Shown: positions 1 through 12,079 of the stretch, piece after piece
How positions within the stretch are numbered: position 1 is the stretch's first letter
Layout: each line of letters begins with the position of its first letter
Assembly: GCA_019916065.1 (NCBI GenBank)
Contig: CM034237.1
Coordinates: 57,918,590-57,982,589 of the forward strand
DNA: 64,000 nucleotides
From: Vitellaria paradoxa
Lineage: Eukaryota > Streptophyta > Magnoliopsida > Ericales > Sapotaceae
Direction of reading: 5' to 3'
Notes under the pieces: model-generated
What the model was told of the DNA's origin: nothing
The model's input: only the letters and a program-made list of their open reading frames with translations
The model's database searches: none
Position numbers and translations under genes: made by a program

Positions 1-2716
1 TGATACCTGTAGGTCCAGTCAACGCCGAGTTAGATGATGAAACATTCCTTGAAGGTAGAGAAATACCAACATGATACTCACGAAGATAACCAGGTGCTTG
101 TGTAGCGCGAGTCATCCGCGAAAGGGGAAATTGTGTGGTAGGAGATGATATTGGAGGATCTGGGGCAGCGGAGGGAGTTGGAGATGGAGGAATTTCCGGA
201 GAGATAGGTTCTGGTGAGGAAGGTTCCGTGTTGGAGCGGGGAGAAGGCGGTGAATTTGAGATGTCATCATCATAGGTTGGTGATTGAGCATAAGGAAGCA
301 CCAGAGGAGAACTTGCAGTGGAAGATGGAAAAGGAAAAATGGTCTCATGAAAGGAAACATCACGTGAGACAAATATTTTACCGGTTGACAGATCATAAAC
401 CCGATATCCTTTTTGTCCGTATGGATACCCAAGGAAGAGACAGCGTGTGGCTCTGGCATCAAATTTTGTGGGGCGATGATGATGTGTGGATGCAAAACAC
501 AAACACCCAAAGACTCGTAAATGATCATAAGTGGGCGGTTTGTGAAAAAGCATCTCAAAAGGGGTTTTTCCCTTAAGTACTGGCGTGGGGGTTCGATTGA
601 TGAGATAGGTGGAAACTAAGATCGCATCTCCCAAAAATTGTTTAGGAAGATTAGCTTGAAATAATAAGGCTCGTGCCACATTGAGAAGGTGACGGTGTTT
701 TCGTTCAGCAACTCCATTTTGTTGTGGGGTGGAGACACAACTAGTTTGATGAATGATTCCTTTATCTGAATAAAATTTTGTCATTGTGAATTCGGAACCA
801 TTATCACTACGAAGAATTTTAACTTTCAAGGAAAATTGTGTCTCAACTAAATTGATGAAAGCGGTGATGTATTTAGGGGTGTCTGATTTATGATGCATCA
901 AATAAACCCATGTACATCGAGTATGATCATCGACAATAGTGAGAAAGTATCGTGCCCCAGTGATGGTAGGAATATGGTACCCTCCCCAAATATCAACATG
1001 AATTAATTCAAATGGTGCATAAGTATTGATAGAACTTAATAGAAATTGAGAACGAGTTTGTTTAGCTAATGGGCAAATTAAACAATCGTCAATATCACAA
1101 AACAACATGTCTTTAACAGAATGAGAAATCAAACGAAGACTCTTATTTGAAGGATGACCAAGGCGTTGATGCCAAAGTCTCGGGGAATGAGAGACTGCTG
1201 CGGTGACTGAGCTGCAACTGGGTTTCCTCGAAGTATCAAGATAGTAAAGTCCACCTTGTTCAGTTCCCGTCCCAATCATCTTCCCCGAACGTTGGTCCTG
1301 AAGCGTACAAACATCATTAGTAAATATAGCAAGGCAGTGGGAACTTCGAACAAGCTTGCTAATAGAAATCAGGTTTAATTGAAAAGATGGAACACAGAGC
1401 ACATCATGTAATGTAAAATCATCAAAATAAATGCTGCCTGTGTGTGTGACGGCAGCCACTGCTCCATTGGGAAGGTGCACGGTTTGATTGGTAACTTGAG
1501 AAGTTGTAGTCAACAAGTCAGGAGAGCAAATCATGTGATTTGTGGCTCCTGTGTCAAGTATCCAACACATTTCTTTACCAAAGACAGAAGCACAAAAGGT
1601 CGTACCTGAGAGATCACTCATAGCGGATGCACTACCAACATGATTAGCCATGGAATTGGGCTTACTGCTGTTAAGAATCGTCATTAGATTTTGGTATTGT
1701 TCTGCTGTGAGGTTGAAGGAGGTGGGAGGTGTTACTGTATTGGCATTGGCATTATGGACCTTAGAGCTAAAATTCTTACGCTCTTGTTGATCAGGTTTAC
1801 CACCAGCGGAATTCCTCTTGTGCAACTTACGGCATACATCAATGGTGTGACCGTTCCAGCCACAAAAATCGCATTTAAGATGTGCTCGGCAAGTTTCTGA
1901 GGTGTGCCCAAATTTGTCACAAATTTCACATTTCAAATGAGGATTTTTGGGTGTGAAATTTGGTTTTGAATTCCGTGAGTTGTTCCTTACGGCAAAGGCC
2001 GTAATGTCAGACACGGGTGCACTTCCTTTTGATACTGCTCGTTGTCTTTCATCCTGGAGAATAAGAGAATGAGCTTTGTTAACAGTAGGAAGTGGGTCCA
2101 TGAGTAGGATCTGTCCCCGAACAGTAGCATAAGCTTCATTAAGGCCCATGAGAAACTTCATAGTCCTTTGACTTTGTTGGAACTGCAGAACCTCTTTTAC
2201 AGTGCCGCAAGTGCAGGTTGGAATAGAACACAGTGCGTCTCGTTCATCCCAGAGGCCCTTTAGCTTGGTGTAATAAGCACCAATGGTCATGTTGTCCTGT
2301 TTACAATCGTGGATTCTTTCTTCAACATGAAAGATATGGACATTATTGATGCGTGAAAAACGCTCCTTCAGGTTAGCCCAAATTTCATGAGCAACCTCGC
2401 TGTATATTACACTTGCTCCGATATCGTGTGAGATCGAATTGAGAAGCCATGATTTCACAAGATTGTTGCAACGCGTCCATTGTTGGAGTTCTGTGGTGGA
2501 TGTAGTTGGTGGTTTTTGAATGGTGCCATTGATGAAGCCTTCTTTATTTTTGACACTGAGGGCCATGAGCATGGCACGGCTCCAAGTGCCGTAATTTTCT
2601 TCGTTCAATAATTGAGTGACAAGCACAACTCCAGGTTGATCGGAGTGGTGAAGGTAAAAAGGATCATTCGGATTGCCATATTTATCAGCCTCAGGCTTGG
2701 TTTGCTTTTCTGCCAT
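1..2716 (-). CDS. copia gag-pol polyprotein, N-terminal part (partial)
   Basis: The frame starts at the ATG ending at 2716 and stays open for about 905 codons to the left edge. The N-terminal half is a gag domain of the UBN2 type. Two CCHC zinc knuckles follow near 1820-1940 (CEIC..GH..C and CDFC..GH..C). The protease motif WILDTGA is encoded near 1551-1572. The GAG-pre-integrase motif (HQRLGHP, then a paired-cysteine segment) follows. The integrase core keeps its acidic triad: D in HVDIWGG (about 990), D in LRSDNGSEF (about 810), E in NGVAERKH (about 710). The last visible part is a Ser/Pro-rich linker before reverse transcriptase. The product makes the virus-like particle and integrates cDNA. 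The start was chosen because it is the first ATG after the primer site and opens directly into gag. Confidence 0.93.
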   Translation of the reverse strand, partial: MAEKQTKPEADKYGNPNDPFYLHHSDQPGVVLVTQLLNEENYGTWSRAMLMALSVKNKEGFINGTIQKPPTTSTTELQQWTRCNNLVKSWLLNSISHDIGASVIYSEVAHEIWANLKERFSRINNVHIFHVEERIHDCKQDNMTIGAYYTKLKGLWDERDALCSIPTCTCGTVKEVLQFQQSQRTMKFLMGLNEAYATVRGQILLMDPLPTVNKAHSLILQDERQRAVSKGSAPVSDITAFAVRNNSRNSKPNFTPKNPHLKCEICDKFGHTSETCRAHLKCDFCGWNGHTIDVCRKLHKRNSAGGKPDQQERKNFSSKVHNANANTVTPPTSFNLTAEQYQNLMTILNSSKPNSMANHVGSASAMSDLSGTTFCASVFGKEMCWILDTGATNHMICSPDLLTTTSQVTNQTVHLPNGAVAAVTHTGSIYFDDFTLHDVLCVPSFQLNLISISKLVRSSHCLAIFTNDVCTLQDQRSGKMIGTGTEQGGLYYLDTSRKPSCSSVTAAVSHSPRLWHQRLGHPSNKSLRLISHSVKDMLFCDIDDCLICPLAKQTRSQFLLSSINTYAPFELIHVDIWGGYHIPTITGARYFLTIVDDHTRCTWVYLMHHKSDTPKYITAFINLVETQFSLKVKILRSDNGSEFTMTKFYSDKGIIHQTSCVSTPQQNGVAERKHRHLLNVARALLFQANLPKQFLGDAILVSTYLINRTPTPVLKGKTPFEMLFHKPPTYDHLRVFGCLCFASTHHHRPTKFDARATRCLFLGYPYGQKGYRVYDLSTGKIFVSRDVSFHETIFPFPSSTASSPLVLPYAQSPTYDDDISNSPPSPRSNTEPSSPEPISPEIPPSPTPSAAPDPPISSPTTQFPLSRMTRATQAPGYLREYHVGISLPSRNVSSSNSALTGPTGI

Positions 2717-2780
2717 AGATGACAGCTGAAAGAAGGAAAGAAGAAAGGAAAAAAAAAATTTTGGTTGTCAGGAGCGTTCC

Positions 2781-2793
2781 GGCTCTGATACCA
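2781..2793 (-). other. Primer-binding site of the copia element
   Basis: Read on the minus strand this is TGGTATCAGAGCC, the standard plant copia site that pairs with the 3' end of initiator methionine tRNA. It directly abuts the inner end of the LTR at 2794. Confidence 0.93.
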
Positions 2794-3012
2794 TGTAAGA
2801 AAATCAATATTCTCTCTTGTTTTTATTCATTGAAAGAAAGGAATATATATATACAGAACGGAGATTAATTTAGGATCCTAAATTAATTCTATACACTGTT
2901 ATTGCCTAATTTACATTCCTACATAAAAGGAAAACCAAATAATAAAAGTTGACCGTGCATAAATCAAGGAGATTGCAGATTTTATGCACTAACATATTTA
3001 CATTCCTTAACA
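2794..3012 (-). repeat. 5' LTR of the copia element (219 bp)
   Basis: On the minus strand it runs from TGTTAAGG to CTTACA, giving the expected TG...CA ends. A TATA-like run (TGTATATATATATTCC) sits in its 3' half, followed by an AATAAA signal, so promoter and polyadenylation functions are both recognisable. The inner boundary is fixed by the primer-binding site. The outer boundary rests on the TG end and the short inverted repeat, so it could be off by a few bases. Confidence 0.85.
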
Positions 3013-6000
3013 TTTAATGTTTGTAATTTATGAAATCATTTCATCTCCTGAAGAACTCAAAATATTTTAAAAATTAGTAAATTAGCTTTACAGACCAGAA
3101 AATAATTATTCAACATTAGAGATCTGACTTTTTTTTTTAAATTTTTTTATTCTTTTTCTTTAAACCCATCTTCTCTACTTTGTGATGCCAGGCATGACAT
3201 ATTCTTATGGAAATGCATAGAGGGCCTATTAATTTTTTTGGCCTAGACAAGACTTAAAGGTGATGTCTCAGTTGACCAATTTTGGTATGTTAGGAACGTT
3301 GTGCTGCCCAGTGTTGCCTTTTTCTTTCCTGTCTATAAACGTGCGCTCGGTGCATCAATTTTTATTGAAAATTTTAAAAAATTTTTAAAAGTATTTTATT
3401 TTTTATTTTATTATACGAATTATAAATTTATAATTTATCTCACTTTATCTCATTTTATTTTAATTGTTATTACTCCAAACACACCCTATATATGTGTATG
3501 TGTGCCAATGCATCGCGTGGCATTTTCTCTCAACAGATTTGATTGTTTTCTACGTTGACTAAACTTTTGAATGTTTCCCAATATTTCCAATTTTTATTCT
3601 GACTAATAGCCACCCTCTATTATTTGACTAGTTGTATAAATAAAACCGCATATCGAGACTTTTGCTACTGAAGGCAAACTAGTGTCACTGTGTCACGGAG
3701 GTAAATGGAATTAAATCAAGAGCCTGATTCATATTTAGAGAAGAAAAACAACTAAGGGAGAGGAAAATGAAGATAGCTTTTAAGTAAAAATTGTATCTTT
3801 AATACTAATATATATATATATATATATTTATTGGGTTATGATAATTATGATATTACAAAGTTTACTCAATGATAACTCAATAATTTCGTATTTTCTAGAA
3901 AATCCGATCTAAGCTTAGAAAATTGTCCACAACACATGTGTAATGCTTGTTAAAGAATCTCCGATGCGTAAATTAATTAGTAAAAGAGTTGAGAAATATT
4001 TTGGTAAAGTTTCAATAAGGCAAATGAGATGTACTTGTATTGTTGTGAAGTAGTGATTTAAATATACGAGACTTCACATAGAATAGCTTGCATAAAGTTA
4101 TAATGCAACTGCATGTAACATGCTTTCTCCTCTTTTTAATAAGATAATACCACCTATATCATAAATTTCAAGATTGATTCCTTAGTTCGTTAATTAGCGT
4201 GTTGCATTTGATACGATTTGTAGCAACGTTTTTATAGACGTATATATTAGAACTATAAAAAAAAATTGTATGTATGATTCGTGGGTTAATCTAGCAAAAA
4301 TAGTGCTACCAAAATATCCGGTCGAAACCCAATTGAGCGACTTGACCCAATCGACGATTACTCGGATGCCTCCGTTCAAGTAAGGGCCGAAGGGATAGTT
4401 AACAAGTGCCCCGGGGTCTCCCTATATCACTTAGTGTTTGAATATTCCATCAAATTAATAGATATATATATATATATATAAAAAAAACTATGTTGGAGTC
4501 CCTTTTGATCATATTAAATACTCCTATGTATATTTAACTTTATCGTTGTCTCCTTGAATTAAATGCTCTTCTTCAAGGTCTTCACGTTATGTATATAGAA
4601 AGCGATTGTTTGACATTTGAATTTGTTTTTAGTGTAAAATATACTTTAGAAATCAAATTTACACGTTTAAAAATTAGATTGTCTTTTCACATGTAAATTA
4701 CGTATTTCACCAGGCTAGCTCAAGCCGGCTTGAGAAAGGAGCCATGCCAGATGATTAGAATGAGACGCCGTGAAGGCTCCGTAACGCAAGAGGGGAGGAG
4801 GGTACGTGGCCCTCAAAATGTTGATGACAGCTCATGTGAATGCAGAAAGCCAGGGGACACACCACCCGGCAAGTGATGCATGTGATGTGAGATATATATA
4901 TAATCTACAAGTATTGGTATATATAAAGATGAAGAGAAAAAAAAAAAAAGGTTCTAAATATAGAAGGGAAAGAAATTAACATTGATATTCACTAGAGGTT
5001 AAAACAATTTTGATTAACTAAATTATAATGGCTTTTTTGGCCTTTAAACTTTTCTTTAAAATGATTGATATTACAATTATAAGGGCAAAAGAAAGTTGAT
5101 TTTAAGTAGAAATGAGGGGAAAAAAAAATAAGAATTAAATTACAAAATTAATGCACGGTTTTAGTTTGTCTTAAAAAAAATTAAGTGTAAAAAGTGATAT
5201 GTGACAAAATTTGATCGAAAAAAATTAAAAACAAATAATAAAAGTTAGAATTTTTTTGTATTTTTTCGGGATTCAAACAATCTCGACCTTGGAATAGGAC
5301 TGCAATCAAAGCTATAAGAATTCGAGTAGATTAGTTATTTTTAACTTTTTTTTTTCTTTTAATTTTTTCTGTAGAATGGTCAAAAATAAAATTAAAAGTA
5401 TATACAAAAGAAAATTTTAATTGAATTTAATTTTGGCATAGATAAAGATGAGAAAAAGAGCTGATGAAGCAAACTGATTAATTTGAGGTGATCCAAATGA
5501 ACTGTAATTGTGGTCATGATTTGCTTTGTTGATTTTGTATTTTTTTTTTTTTTTTTGTGTGTACGTTTCATGCATTTTTTAAACAGTTAATTTAATTACC
5601 TTTCTTCTGAGAGATTGAGGGATACACTTCGATGAAGTTTCACATTTTCTCCAAAAGGACGGACACGTAGCCGTTGTGACTAAAAAAGGACGGCACCGAA
5701 CCTCTTTGACTAGTAATTAATGAATATATTATAAAATTTTGATCCTTAATAATATTTATATATTTTATATTTTACCTAACTTACATAAGATAATTAAAAA
5801 CACGTATTTTTAATCGTTACAAATAAAAATTTAAAATCATTACAAATGAGAATTTAAATTATATTGAATATATATATATACCAACTTAATTGTTGTTCTT
5901 TTTTTAAAAAATATCATTTAGAAATTCAAAAATTTTCCTTATAAAATCTTAATTGTTGTATTGATGAAATTCGCGTGCTTATTTACGGGGAGAAAGGGTT

Positions 6001-6280
6001 CGATTTTTCTTTAATTCTTTAATTTTTACTTCTATAGCAGAAGTCAGCTAGAAAATTAATACATTTTTTTTCCAACAAAATTTAATATCTCTATTTCTGT
6101 CTCAACAAATTATTTTTTTCCACAAGGGCTCGCAATGTTTTTCTATGCGACCGCGGGGCTCTGTTGACTCATTTAAACAATTTTTTTTTTTATCAAATTT
6201 AATCACTACAATTAGAAAACTAATTATGAGAATTAATTTAATTAATAAAAAATTAATTCCAACGTCTCCCCCATGTATAC
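3013..6280. other. AT-rich spacer upstream of the MYB gene
   Basis: No gene is supported here. There are (TA)n microsatellites near 3808-3828 and 4461-4480, poly(A/T) tracts, and a GC-richer patch at about 4715-4890 with no coding frame. W-box cores (TTGAC) occur near 5708 and 6164 in the MYB-proximal part; these fit stress-responsive promoters but are too short to prove function. Confidence 0.5.
3345..3490. repeat. Dispersed AT-rich repeat, copy 1 (putative MITE)
   Basis: This stretch shares its order of blocks with 8105-8275, 53995-54135 and 54312-54440: a TTTTAAAAATTTTTAAAA block, then ATTATACGAATTATAAA, then runs of TTTTATTTTATTT, ending near CTCCAAACACACCC. The shared layout at four places indicates a transposable repeat family. 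The exact ends are not clear. Confidence 0.5.
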
Positions 6281-6290
6281 ACTATATATA
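6281..6290 (+). promoter_or_regulatory. Likely TATA box of the MYB gene
   Basis: ACTATATATA lies about 170 bp before the start codon. A transcript starting about 30 bp downstream would carry a leader of roughly 140 nt that includes the CT/TA microsatellite. Confidence 0.5.
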
Positions 6291-6341
6291 GACAAGTACT
6301 TTCTTTACGGACCAACATCTTCTGTTTCGCTTCTAGTGCAA

Positions 6342-6378
<37 letters not shown>

Positions 6379-6380
6379 GC
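6342..6380 (+). repeat. (CT)n-(TA)n microsatellite in the MYB leader
   Basis: A pure CT tract is followed directly by a TA tract, between the TATA-like box and the start codon. Pyrimidine-rich leaders of this type are common in plant promoters and are length-variable. Confidence 0.8.
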
Positions 6381-6457
6381 ACAGTTCAATCTCTGCCGAG
6401 AACGACTGTTAGTCCTGCTCAAAGAAGATCAGTATAAAGAAACATTTGCCCGACACC

Positions 6458-7917
6458 ATGGGAAGATCACCTTGCTGTGACAAAAATGGGCTGAAGAAAG
6501 GCCCATGGACTCCCGAGGAAGATCAAAAGCTGATAGATTACATTCAAAAGAATGGGTATGGAAACTGGAGGACGCTTCCAAAGAATGCCGGTACTTCTCC
6601 TTCCTTCTTCGATTCATCGCTTAATTGGTTTTCTAAACCTTTGCGTGGTCGAATCATGGGTGTTTTTTTTTTTTTTTTTTTTTCCCTCGCGTTTTTAAAG
6701 TTCAAATATTAATTAGACCATTATTGTCTCATACGATATATATATATATATATATATGTTACAGGGCTGCAAAGGTGTGGAAAGAGCTGTCGGCTTCGTT
6801 GGACTAATTATCTGAGGCCTGATATCAAAAGAGGTCGATTTTCATTAGAGGAGGAAGAGACAATAATCAAACTCCACAGTATATTGGGGAACAAGTAAGT
6901 TGCCTTTTCTCTTGTTTGAAAAAGCTAGCTACTTCCGACGTAGTATTTGAATTTTCTACTTGTAGCTTTTGAGTAGATATATATATATTTTTTTTATTTA
7001 GTCATGTACGAGGAGTTTGATTTTGTGTCGTCTTTCTTTCTCTACTTAGGTGGTCTGCCATTGCTGCTCAGTTGCCTGGAAGGACAGACAATGAAATCAA
7101 GAACTACTGGAATACCCACATTAGAAAAAGGCTTCTCCGAATGGGAATTGATCCGGTGACTCACAAACCACGGCTTGATCTTCTTAACCTTTCTTCAATT
7201 CTAGGTTCATCACTGTACAACCCATCCCAAATGAATCTCTCGAGATTGTTGGGTGTCCAAAGCTTCGTGAACCCAGAATCGCTGAGGCTAGCAGCTGCGT
7301 GTTCTCTTGCATCATCTCAGCGTGAAAATCCCAATTTTCCCCTGTATGATGATCAAGAAATCCAGGTTTGCAATGCTTCTCAAGTCCAGAGCCAATCGCA
7401 GCCGTGGATTCAACCTACCCTAGTTCAAAACCATATTAATCAAGAAATTAGTCCAAATTGCACCGCATTAAGTACCCCTTGCGTTCCATTTCCCAACGAT
7501 GAATCCCAACTCATGGAACCAAATGTTGAGCAATTCTCATCACGTCTAAACAGCTATGGGTCCCAAAATTGTCAACTAAATGAGTGGCAAACCAATGGGA
7601 TTGCTTCCAACTCGGCGGAAGACTATGTTTCTCTCCAAAACTATGGATTTTATTGTGGGTCTGATCAAAGCATTATCGGCCCTCCTCCGTCTGAAAACTC
7701 GAATAATTTCCAATCCAATAACACCACCAACTTCAGCTTCGCTCCCATGTTACCGACTCTGTCAACGCCTTCTTCCAGTCCAACAATGAATTCAAATTCG
7801 ACGTGCATCAACAGCGGCAGTACTAGTACAGAAGATGAGAGGGAAACTAGCTACTGCAGCAACACGATGTTGAAGTTTGAAATCCCAGACATGTTTACTG
7901 TTAATGGATTCATGTAA
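6458..7917 (+). CDS. R2R3-MYB transcription factor, MYB41/MYB74/MYB102 type (subgroup 11)
   Basis: Three exons, 6458-6590, 6765-6894 and 7050-7917, join to a 376-residue protein. The first two have lengths of 133 and 130 nt, the typical R2R3-MYB pattern, with GT-AG introns. The protein starts [18 protein letters not shown]2 spans about residues 14-61 and R3 about 67-112, with the regular tryptophans, the first of R3 replaced by phenylalanine as usual in plants. R3 ends in [19 protein letters not shown], and the next segment [18 protein letters not shown] is shared with subgroup 11. The bHLH-contact signature of R3 is not present. The C-terminal half is Ser/Asn/Gln-rich with an acidic end, as in activators. 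Family members are nuclear regulators of stress, wounding, cuticle or suberin genes; that role is inferred here. The ATG at 6458 was chosen over upstream non-ATG codons because it gives the conserved N-terminus. Confidence 0.95.
6740..6757 (+). repeat. (TA)n microsatellite in MYB intron 1
   Basis: A TA run sits just before the 3' splice site at 6764. A poly(T) tract lies upstream in the same intron (about 6662-6682). Confidence 0.7.
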
Positions 7918-8104
7918 TTTGAGAATCAAACCGATCTCTCATTTTTTTTTTTTTTTAAATTTGATCCTAGGTAGGGGTTTTAACTTTGCTGATGTTCTTG
8001 TAAAATTTCACAATATAATTTGTTGCAATTTTCTTAATCCCATTGCGTCTCAACATGCACCTTTGTTTAAATTTAATTTTATTTTCTTCATGTGAATTTT
8101 CTAC

Positions 8105-8275
8105 TATTAGTAAGTGCATTTGATACACTTAAAAATATTAAAAAATTTTAAAAAATTTTAAAAATCTTTAAAAAATTATTTTTTTATTATCTAACTGCAA
8201 GAATTACAAACTCATAAATTATTTCAAATTATTTTATTTTATTTCATTTTTGTCACTTCAAATACTCCCGATATA
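8105..8275. repeat. Dispersed AT-rich repeat, copy 2 (putative MITE)
   Basis: It has the same block order as 3345-3490, including the AAAATTTTAAAA core, the GAATTACAAACTCATAAATTA block and the terminal CTTCAAATACTCCC. It lies just past the MYB 3' end. Confidence 0.5.
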
Positions 8276-9177
8276 TCACTCAAATTAATTTCGCTTTCAT
8301 CATACGTATGAATTCAATGAATGGATATTAATTAATTGGAACCATTGACCTCCTCATGTCTATGATCATCCGAAATATTAAATCAGAAATAAAATAAGAT
8401 TTTGTTGAAAATATAAATATGCAGGGATAGACTAAAAAAAATCAAATCAAAGACTTAATTTCCATATCTATCAACTAAAATATATATATGTATACATGTA
8501 TATATATATATATATATATCATGCCAAAAAATTCAATGAATTATGTCTCACAGAACAGTACTACTTCTTGAACATTCCATATTTTCTTATAACTCTACTT
8601 TCATCTTTTTGTTTCTACTTTGGGCATATACAAGGATTATATGGGGCCGTCCGGAGGTTTAACCAGATTGAAAATTTTTTTTAAATATTAAAAATTTTAA
8701 CTTTTTTAAAAATTTGTCAATATTCATTAAAACAAATTATTATAATATGTTTCAACTAATTCTGACATATTTTTAAAAAAGTTAGACTGACATTTATACT
8801 AAAAAGTTCTATAAAATCCTAAAAATTTTTAAAATTCTCCACTAAAATTTTATCACGAGTCACTTTATATAATTTTTAACAATTTTATATTAAGTTAAAT
8901 ATAAACATCTAACTATCATTTCAAAATAACTTTTTACACACTTAATTTTAAAAAATTTCACTTTTATTAACTTTTAATTTTTTTCATACTCCTAATGACC
9001 CCTATAAAAGTTTCTTGTTTAAAAGTTGTTTAGTTTATTAAAATTAACCAATATTTATTATTTTTTATCAAAATTTTTTATATTTTTTTATTAAATTTTA
9101 TCACATATTATTTTTACAACAAATAATTATATTTTTATTTTTTATTTTTTCATTCAAACACCACCTTAATTGTAAGC

Positions 9178-9640
9178 TTAAGAAGGAACAAAGCAAGTGG
9201 CTTCATAGATCCCCGCAGTCGAAACCCAGCGACGGTGCTGGAATCTGACACCTGTTCCGGCCACCTGTGATGAAACTGTCCTTTTCACGTACTGCAAAAT
9301 TAATATATATACATATATTACACATATAAGGATGTTGAATGCGGCAAATTGACTGGAGGGGTATGTGTCCAACGGTGGATGGCTCCTGTGGGGGCCACCT
9401 AAAAGGGCTTTACTTTATTGGAAGTCATGGCATGGCTCCTGTGCCAATGGTGTCCTTTTCATCCCCGTGCAATTAATAGCGCCAGTGTCAAACACGGCCT
9501 TAAATGGGGTTTTGTCAGCAACTGGACACGTGGAACTCAATTATACGTGTGAGTGGGCTCCACCGCAGTGACCGGCTCACCCGGTGACAACTCGACCCTC
9601 ATCCAGTTTCGTCAGCTTTGGTTGCCGAGTGTTTGTCGCT
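9178..9640. other. GC-richer block with G-box cores, function unknown
   Basis: This block is clearly richer in G and C than its flanks. It includes ACACGTGG (about 9524), ATACGTGT, and two nearby copies of TGGCTCCTGTG (about 9379 and 9433). Short open frames exist on both strands, but none resembles a known protein. It may be a relict promoter, a gene fragment or a noncoding exon. Confidence 0.3.
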
Positions 9641-11899
9641 GTATTTGCCGATTATTTCATTAATAAGATGGAAAGTAGGGTTAATGAAGTCTTATAGCTC
9701 TTTTGATTTCATAGTTCTGCTGTCGTTGTAATCTCAATCTCATCTTTCAGGAATAATAAGTTTCAATTAAAAAAATAGTAGGTCTGATACTTGGTGAGTT
9801 TATTGCGATGCGTAGTATAATATCCAATCTTATTTAATTTTTTTAATTTAGGCTCCTCTTTTTAATTTAGGTTCCTCTTCTAGATGAATTTAAATTTTGA
9901 GTTAAACTTTGATTATTTATTTAAAAATGAGTTTAATTGAGTTCAAGTTTTTAAAGAGCTCATACAGCGTTATTAAACGGCTAAATTTATTTTTAATATA
10001 ATATAAAAAAAATATTCTTTATATTTTTAATTTAAAGATTGACAATATTAGACCTTTAAAAGAAATTAATAGTATTTTTACAGAATTATTAACTTTTCTT
10101 ACTTCATAGTGCTTGTTTATCAAATTAGTATTAATGCGGTGTGCACAGGAAAATTAAAATTTAATTGCGAAAATTTTACCAAACCTGAATATATATAATT
10201 TACTAATAAATCAATTTAATATTGTCAATAAATTTTAAAATTTTGAATTAAATGGCACAATAATTCAAATTAATATTATAATTTTGTTATTGTGAAACAT
10301 GATAATTTGCTGTGAAACAAAGCCCCAACAGCCACGTATTTATGAAACATTTCGTATTTGAATTGCGTACGTAATAAGTTAGGAAAGTTTCACAACTTCA
10401 ATTGACAAGGTATAATTTATTCGTCACTCCCCGACAACCTACGTACTATTGAGAAGGTGGACAACACAGTTGAAGAAGCCTTAAGAAAGATATATATTGT
10501 ACAAATGATTGAAGTGATGCCAATAATTGGCCCTTGCTTGCCAAAAAGATCAAAATAAATAAATAAGTATATATATAAAAACATTTTTCGTATTTTTACA
10601 CTCACCGTTCAAACGTTGACATCTCATTTTGGTGACCAAAATCACCAACTGAGAAGCCCTATCTCTGCTCCATAAGGTTCATCAAAATGTGAGCTCAAAT
10701 TCATTCATCAACTCTATACGCAAAGAGAATAAAGATGAATTGCAAGTCTTATAGGCGAATTAATCGCTAAGCTTCTTTCCCTTCTACTCGCACAATAAGT
10801 ATTGGAAGGTGTCATCTGGTTACCGAGTCCCAAGGTCAAGCCCTCCTCGCATGGAAATCCCATCATGTAAGCCATCAGTCACGCATACGTCGATGCATAC
10901 GTGGTCGATACATATATACACACACACGTACGCGTGTTTGCATACCTTTTTTTGGCCCGTTTGAGAGGGCAAAAAATAATAAAAAAATAGTAAAAAAAAT
11001 ACGGTTTGAGAAATTTTTCAGTGTTTGGTACGCGGCTATCAAATTACATTTTTAAAAAATGAATAGTAAAATTTTTTAACTTTTATGTCAGATTTTTAAA
11101 GAGAGAAATCGTTTAAACGATTTTTTTTTTTTTTTAGGTCTGTTAGAACAGTTTTATAATAGAAAATATAGAAAGTGATTAAAAATTTTTTTGAAATCTG
11201 TAAAAAAGTTATTAAGATATGTTAAATGTTATTGAGATTTATAAAAAATTTATTAAAGTTTGTAAAAATTTATTAAAATATATAAATATATATAAATTTA
11301 TAAAAATTTTATATAATACCAGGAGTACAAAATATATTAAAAAATTTTAAAATTTTTTAAAAATTTTTTATATTTTCCAGTGCCTTTTTTTTTATTGTCT
11401 CGAACTTTTCACTTCTCTTGTTTCGATTGTAATGTGTAAGGAAGACCATCCGATATTAACGTGTCAAATGGATCAAACAGTGTCGGAAAAATAAGGGGTA
11501 CGGCCTGTTTTGACTATCAGCCGACCAAAGCCAAATGGGCCCCCTTCTCTCTGTTGATCTTCTCTCCCTTTCACTCTCGACCGCCCAAAGAAAAAGCTCT
11601 TCAAAGGTTTGAATCATAATAACTCCGAAAAGGAGGTTTGTGTCTTAAGCTTGTGCGTTTTCATTGTTCGCAACTTTCTTGCAGAAAACAATATTTATTT
11701 CTGCTTTGTATTATGTTACCTTTTGAATCATACAAACAAACTTGTGTGTTTTGTACAGCATGTGTGGAAAATGTGCACAAAAGCCGGACATCGTGACAAA
11801 TTTGTATTTTTTTTCTTGTTTCGATGATGACTCGATCAACATACATTAATTTCTCTAATTGAAATTTGGAGCCTTATTTTTTATCTTGTTTCGATGATG

Positions 11900-12079
11900 T
11901 GTTTGGTAAAATAAATAACAATTTTTATTAATTTTAAATAAATTTTTAGTATTTAATAAAAATTTCAGTAATTTTTGAATTGACAATCAATTAAAAGTGT
12001 CATTATAATCTCAAAAAATTTTGATAATTTCACTGTTGCTGTAAAGTAAAAGTGGCAAAAATTAGTATTTTACCAAACA
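11900..12079. mobile_element. MITE with 14-bp perfect terminal inverted repeats
   Basis: The 180-bp unit starts TGTTTGGTAAAATA and ends TATTTTACCAAACA, a perfect inverted repeat of 14 bp. The interior is AT-rich and noncoding. TGTTTGG ends are common in hAT-type miniature elements. I see no clear target duplication, so the superfamily is not certain. Confidence 0.65.

Larger units (their letters stand above)
1..3012 (-). mobile_element. Ty1/copia LTR retrotransposon, 5' part (cut by window edge)
   Basis: The element reads on the minus strand. From right to left it has an LTR (2794-3012), a primer-binding site complementary to initiator Met-tRNA (2781-2793), a leader, and one long open frame starting at 2716 that is still open at the left edge. 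The domain order gag, protease, integrase is that of Ty1/copia. Reverse transcriptase, RNase H and the 3' LTR must lie beyond position 1. No stop or frameshift is visible in about 900 codons, so the copy is probably young. The base-pairs outside the LTR at 3013-3017 (TTTAA) are the candidate target duplication, but the other side is not in the window. Confidence 0.95.

Noticed and set aside
112..576. Open frames on both strands in the copia region
   Set aside because: They overlap the long gag-pol frame and lie in other frames; the base pattern is explained by the retrotransposon.
9178..9571. Two short ORFs in the GC-richer block
   Set aside because: No family motif, no splice context and low-complexity translations.
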